Below the pieces are notes generated by a model. It worked only from the letters and a program-made list of their open reading frames with translations, searched no databases and was not told the origin of the DNA. The position numbers and the translations under genes were made by a program. DNA of 64,000 nt from Lepeophtheirus salmonis (taxonomy: Eukaryota; Arthropoda; Copepoda; Siphonostomatoida; Caligidae), in NCBI RefSeq assembly GCF_016086655.4, contig NC_052137.2, positions 806,001-870,000 on the forward strand. The letters are read 5' to 3'. Positions 59,235 through 64,000 of the stretch are shown here, one piece after another (positions within the stretch are counted from its first letter, which is position 1; every line of letters begins with the position of its first letter).

Positions 59235-59775
59235 ATGACTCGGTCCAGCACCGATTTGTTTTTCGGTTCGGTCTTAAGTAATTTTTTCTTGACCGATTTT
59301 TCGGTCCAGAACGCAGTCTCAGACCGTGGACCGATTTTATTCGCTCTCTCTTTGTAGACCAATTTTGATTCGGTCGCAATTTATGGACACATTTTTTTCG
59401 GCCTCATATATATTATGAGAGACCAATTGTTTTTTTCTAGATCAATTGTGATTCATTTTTCTTTTTTTAAATCTCTCAAGTACACGATAAGTTCTAGAAC
59501 AAATACTGTATACATATAAGGGATTGCGGAATTAAGATTAATCCGACCTATATCTGTTTAAACTACGTATAACGCCATTGTACATGAAAAACAAATGATG
59601 TTATGTTATAAGCAATTTATCTGTAAAATCGGTCTAGACCGATTTTTTTGGACCAAACCTGCCCGAACTTTTCCTTTGGACAAATCTAGACCGAATTTTT
59701 ATATGAAACCAGCCCAGACCGAGCTTTTTTCGAATTCATTCGGTCCAACAAAAATATAACCGGTTTAGGATTTCC
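59235..59775 (-). repeat. CGGTC-rich MITE, copy 2
   Basis: TCGGTTCGGTCTTAAG at the start, CGGTCTAGACCGAT near 59629-59643 and TTCGGTCCAACAAAA at the end. The body matches the reverse complement of 22060-22260. A fragment also lies at 37735-37860. Confidence 0.6.
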
Positions 59776-60339
59776 AGATCGAAACCCAAAACTAAGAGTT
59801 ACCAAGTTATATACCTCACACTTTAACTGATTTAATTAATTGTCAAACGACGTACATAGGCAGTTTAATCATATGGGAAAAGTTGGGTAAAGCTGCATAT
59901 GTAGCCATTCCAATCCACTTTTGATTAAAGTCAAGAGTCATTGTACACAATTGTTCTCAAAATATGGAATGGATTGTTTCACTGACGTCATAACTTACAT
60001 CATAATTGAAAGTGCCATCTTTGTAGCTCAAAGTTAATATTTTTACTACATAAAATTGACAAATTTGTAAGAAATTTCAGGAAATTTCATCAAATGGCTT
60101 AAAGAATAAAAAAATACTCAATACCTGCATTGAATACTATTTGATGCCAAATGGCAAACAGAGACAAGTGAATATGATCAAAATAATATGTACTAAAAAT
60201 CCCTTTGAAATGTCTAAACTTGTACAATTTAATTTGTTTTTGATCGATTAGGGACTATAAATGTAGGATAATGAAAAAATGATCTTATTCTGACCATTTT
60301 AATTTTTAATTCATTCAATACACTAGAGCTCGGCAGAGG
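59776..60339. other. AT-rich stretch
   Basis: No gene is recognised. Confidence 0.45.
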
Positions 60340-60740
60340 TTGGGAAAATTTCACAATTTAAATTTCAAATATTAAATTTTGTAGAAAAAAAAATTTAAAA
60401 ATCCACAGATATTGACAAAAAATTTCAAATGCTATATTTTTGGAAATCAAATCAAAAATCCACAGCTTTTCTCGTAAAAATAAACTTATTTGGAAAAAAA
60501 ATTTCATTTCAAAATTTAATTTTTTTGGAAAAAAATTCAAATATTAAATTTTAGGCGAATAATTTCAAAAATTCATAGCTATTCAACTAAAATTATTTTT
60601 TTTGGAAAAAAATTGAAAAGTTAAATTTTTTGAAAAATTAGTTATTATATTAAATTTTTTAAAAAAAAAAACAAATTGAAATATAAATTTTATAGTAAAA
60701 AGCAAAAAAAAATTTTATTTGGGGGAGGGGGGAGGCTACA
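60340..60740. repeat. AT-rich minisatellite, locus 4
   Basis: Repeated AAAAATTCAAATATTAAATT and CATAGCTATTCAACTAAAAT type units, ending in a GGGGGAGGGGGGAGGCTAC purine run at about 60720-60738. Confidence 0.6.
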
Positions 60741-61790
60741 GTCCTATCCAGCCAACATCATGCGAATCAATAAACCTTGATAGCTTAATAAATATCCAAA
60801 AATATTTTCCAGTCAACAAATTTAAAAAAACTTTAAATACATTTATTTTGGTCTGGGATCAATAAGTTGATTGTAATTTTTCTACAGATGTTCTCGCGAC
60901 ATATTAATGTATACAGTTTCATATTAAGAAAGACAGGTTTTTGAGGCACAAATACGTTTAAAATATTTGTAAAGACGTTCTGTTTGCACTTTTGATTTTG
61001 CATTAAAAATATGCTGGATGTTCTAATTTCTATCTATTGTTATATTTTAATTTATACAACTTTATGTAAGCAAGACAGGTTTCTGTTTACGAAAGATTCT
61101 TAATTTATTCATTTGATTTTTTTTTTTTATTACTAAAGTGAATTGCTGGAGAATGATTTGTTTTCTATGTGTTCAACTCACTCAAAAATATGCATCTAAT
61201 TCAATTCATGGTTAAAAAATTGGAAAATCAGAAAACATTCACCGTGTAAGGAAAAATGAAGGAAATCGGGTCGGTCATCCCTGTCAATATTATTTTTTAG
61301 AGAGTTGGCAACCCTAGTTTGTGAAGACCCTGTATTCGAACCAATATATTGAAAATTCGAATAAATTGGGTGACAGACAACCTAACAATGTTCTCAATTG
61401 GAGGTGTCTCACTGAATAAATCCCTCTTTCTATTAATCTGTCTTATGTATTGACTTTTATCATTAACATCGTCGGTCTGGAGAAGTCTTATTGATTTGTT
61501 GGTCTTTCCTTTTACAAAATTAAAAAAGGAATCCCTTCTTCGGATCCTTTAAAATTCTTTTCCATTCAATTTCCTCAACAAACAACATATCGCTATTAAA
61601 ACTTCTCTAATGAAGTCAAGCTTTTCTTGATTGACATAGCAGATAAAAATTAAAACTTTGATTATTTAATCAATGATGTGATGGGATGATTAATCGGAAT
61701 CAGAAAATCGTGTGTTTTTTTCTAGAATGGGGAAAATAATTTTTAATTTATAATTCCAATTCTGAATTTTTACTGGTATTTAACTACATA
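60741..61790. other. AT-rich stretch
   Basis: No gene is recognised. Confidence 0.45.
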
Positions 61791-61915
61791 TATACAGGGT
61801 AAACATAAAGTTCTGTTAAATGTTTATTAAAGTACTAATGATACAACTAATTACATAATTTGCATATAATTATAGACATAAGCATACATAAGTTCCAAAA
61901 CATGTGACATAACTT

Positions 61916-62911
61916 TCATTCTAAATGGCCACCCTTAGCTTTGACCCCAGTCTAAAGTCTCACAGGAAAAGACTTGCATGCTGCACGCACTATGTCCACG
62001 GGGATGGAGTCTCAGGCAACTCCCAGTTCGGCTTTCAGGTCGTCCAAAGGGGTTCACAAAGGCTCTGCTCTCAAGAATGGAGCACATGTAGTAATCCATG
62101 ATATTTTGGTCGAGGCTGGAGGGGCCAGACTTTCTTGTCCCAGAAGCCTCTCAAATTGGCCTCACACCACCGCTGCATCTCTCTGGATGTGTGAGAGGGA
62201 GGCACCATCCTGTTGGAAGGTCTATGGCTCATTCTGGAAGTGCTGTTGGGCCCAGGGTAACAATACCTTCCTCCAGGATGTTGGTGATGTACTAATTGGT
62301 GTTGATCTTCACCCGGCTGGAACAAACATCAAGGGAGACTTCCCTGTCTTAATTACGACTGCCCAAACCATCAGAGACTGTGGCTTCTGCACTCTGTTGT
62401 CTCCATGGTTACTCAGCTCATTTTTTTGGACCGAAATCCGATCATTTTGGGGTTAAAAGCCTGTTCCACCGTGAAAATCTTCTCATCACTCAACAAAATG
62501 TTGGGAGCCCTACCAGCCCTCAGCTTATGAAGAATGGCATTACTCCTTTCAAGTCTGTCTTGACCTAGCTTGTTGCCTCTTCAATTTGTAGGGATACATC
62601 CCAAGGCCATCTCAGATAATATCTCTCATTGTTGTGGCACCCAAGTTGAAATCCTTGGCCATCTTGGTGAGGTTCCTCCCGGGATATCTTGCAATCCTTA
62701 CCTTGACTGCCTTGACGACTCTGTGAGTTCTTTTTGATCTTGGTATGCTGGATCTGGGTCTGTCCTTGATAGATTGAGTCTCCTTGTACTTCTCAATGGT
62801 TCTCTTGATGAGCATGGGGTTGACTTCCATGCTCTTCAGGTTCCTCAAGGTGACTGGTCGAGATTTGCCCTTCAGGCACTCCTTGATTATATCCTCTCTC
62901 TTGTCTTCCAT
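61916..62911 (-). mobile_element. Tc1/mariner transposase relic, near full length
   Basis: The - strand ATG at 62911 opens MEDKREDIIKECLKGKS, with two helix-turn-helix parts (PMLIKRTIEKYKETQSIKDR, then RIARYPGRNLTKMAKDFNLG). After stops and frameshifts the catalytic half is readable: VLLPWAQQHFQNEP, FQQDGA (second Asp), WCEANLRGFWDKKVWP, then a damaged third-Asp motif, and the C-terminus (VRAACKSFPVRL, KAKGGHLE, TGA at 61916-61918). About 332 codons, close to the usual 340-350. The outer left boundary may be ACAGGGTAAACATAAAGTTC at 61795-61814, but a convincing inverted partner was not found. Confidence 0.75.
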
Positions 62912-63097
62912 TGTTGTTAACAAAATAATATTTCACAACTTCACATATAAATATTATATAAAGTTAATCCGCGGATCCTGTAAACTTTTCTAAGTGCTTA
63001 AATAAATACTTATAAAAATTGTCATATTTCAGAAAATATCAACAAATTTTGAAAATTAAATTCATAAGTACAATCAAGGAACGCCTCATCTACATTA

Positions 63098-63800
63098 TCA
63101 GTAAATACATCCGCCTTTTGCCTTTATGGCCAGTTCCAGCCTGGTGTGGATCTTTGCACTGTAGTTCTTTACATAGCTCTGCTCTAAGTTAGCTCAAACA
63201 TCATCACGATGGCGGCCTTCTCTTATTCCTTTGTTGTGGATCTTTGCACAGTAGTTCTTTACAATGTCTGCTCTAAGTTAGCTCAAACATCATCACGATG
63301 GCGGCCTTCTCTTATTCCTTTGTTGTGTATCTTACTCCTGAAAGTTTCCCCTTGAGGTGCCCAAAAATATCAAAGTCAAGGTGAGAACAGCCGAGGCTGT
63401 GGGCAGGCCCAAAATCTTGCTTGTCAAGCTTATTGAAGGAGATTTTGGACCGAGTAACCTCCTTTACTCGATCCAAAGGCTTCAAACCCTGACGAGTAGT
63501 TCTCTTGTAGACATTTAGGTTTAGGCTCATGGAGGTTTGGCTGCTGTCAAATTCACGAGCAAGGCCATTCACTGTCACCTGGGCTCTTCTGTCTTCTATG
63601 GCCCCTTTAATTGCCTAAGCCAATTCTTTTAACCTCTATGACGTTGATAATGACCTTTTGGAATATTTTTTTATGCCACTCACGGTCACCTGGTACATAG
63701 GAGAGCAGTTACGGGCAAGCGCTTTAGTGATATCTGATTGTTATTTACCACACACAGATAGCTCCAGAATTGCAGCTCTGCTTTGCTCAATATTTTTAGT
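63098..63800 (-). mobile_element. Internally deleted Tc1/mariner element with local duplication
   Basis: On the - strand: EQSRAAILELSVCGK and SDITKALARN (first helix-turn-helix, about 63795-63720), then AREFDSSQTSMSLNLNVYKR (second), then directly NKLDKQDFGPAHSLGCSHLD and FDIFGHLKG (third-Asp region, where the Asp is changed), and the C-terminus IHTRLELAIKAKGGCIY to TGA at 63098-63100. The segment holding the first two catalytic Asp is deleted. Confidence 0.7.
63145..63323. repeat. About 89 bp tandem duplication inside the transposon
   Basis: Units are 63145-63234 and 63235-63323, starting TGTGGATCTTTGCAC(T/A)GTAG and ending TTCTCTTATTCCTTTGTTG. They differ mainly at ACATAGCTCTG / ACAATGTCTG, so the duplication is recent. 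Confidence 0.8.
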
Positions 63801-64000
63801 TATGATACAGTTTCATCCCGGTTGACTTTGCTCCTTTTTTGTGTACAGCTTCTTTAGAACAGGGTTTACAATGAGTTAAAGTGACGCTCTGGAGTAGAAT
63901 GTTTAACGTTTATTAATTCTTTTGATTTACTGTTTATTTTTAATTCGAACAAATAGTAATATTCTACCATGGAAATTTGATTAGTATAAATATAATAAAT

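Noticed and set aside
61974..62456. 160-codon + strand frame
   Set aside because: Antisense to the Tc1/mariner transposase relic, whose catalytic motifs are readable on the - strand.
61795..62981. Full terminal inverted repeats for the 61916-62911 mariner
   Set aside because: ACAGGGTAAACATAAAG at 61795 and GGATCCTGTAAAC near 62974 share only about six bases, which is too few to claim.
1..64000. tRNA, rRNA, CRISPR or bacterial contamination
   Set aside because: I found no convincing tRNA B-box/acceptor pairing, no rRNA sequence, no regularly spaced repeats and no prokaryotic gene layout. Small non-coding RNAs cannot be excluded by eye.

Overview
The window is animal nuclear DNA: very AT-rich, with introns, and dominated by decayed transposons. 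The mix of Tc1/mariner, P-element/THAP, hAT, non-LTR and Ty3/gypsy relics, together with an arthropod-type Neto gene, suggests a crustacean. A caligid copepod such as the salmon louse is my best guess; that is an inference from family resemblance, not a proven identification. There is no operon structure, CRISPR array or prokaryotic signal. A run of 100 N at 49128-49227 marks a scaffold gap.

Host genes. (1) The window opens inside a Neto gene (neuropilin and tolloid-like, an accessory subunit of ionotropic glutamate receptors) on the + strand. Three exons are visible (96-454, 13371-13562, 13620-14030). They encode the end of CUB1, all of CUB2, an LDL-receptor class A module, one membrane segment and a short cytoplasmic tail. 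A 12.9 kb intron separates the first two. (2) That intron contains a complete, single-exon gene for a secreted kelch-repeat protein (9692-10678). A 99%-identical second copy lies outside Neto at 27412-28398. These three loci are the only convincing functional genes.

Repeat landscape. 455-13370: Neto intron with a Tc1/mariner N-terminal relic, two copies of the same internally deleted Tc1/mariner element, a LINE 3' fragment, hAT relics and the kelch gene. 14031-27000: Neto 3' flank, hAT relic, LINE copy with CCHC ORF1, mariner relic, broken zinc-finger frame, a CGGTC-rich MITE, a second LINE type, and a probable 2.2 kb element with inverted ends that carries tandem duplications. 27000-40800: kelch copy 2 and then mostly AT-rich DNA with short transposase relics, a FLYWCH relic, tandem repeats and a 0.93 kb inverted-repeat element. 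40880-50300: several P-element/THAP transposase relics, one split by a mariner. 50400-54140: decayed Ty3/gypsy element on the - strand. 54275-58790: direct repeats bracketing a long LINE relic on the + strand. 59200-64000: CGGTC MITE, AT-rich minisatellite and two Tc1/mariner relics on the - strand.

No complete novel machinery is visible. The strongest leads are the patchy identity of the kelch pair, the 0.5 kb block upstream of both copies in opposite orientations, and the nesting of one kelch gene in Neto. Exact ends of ancient repeats are approximate because they were judged by eye.
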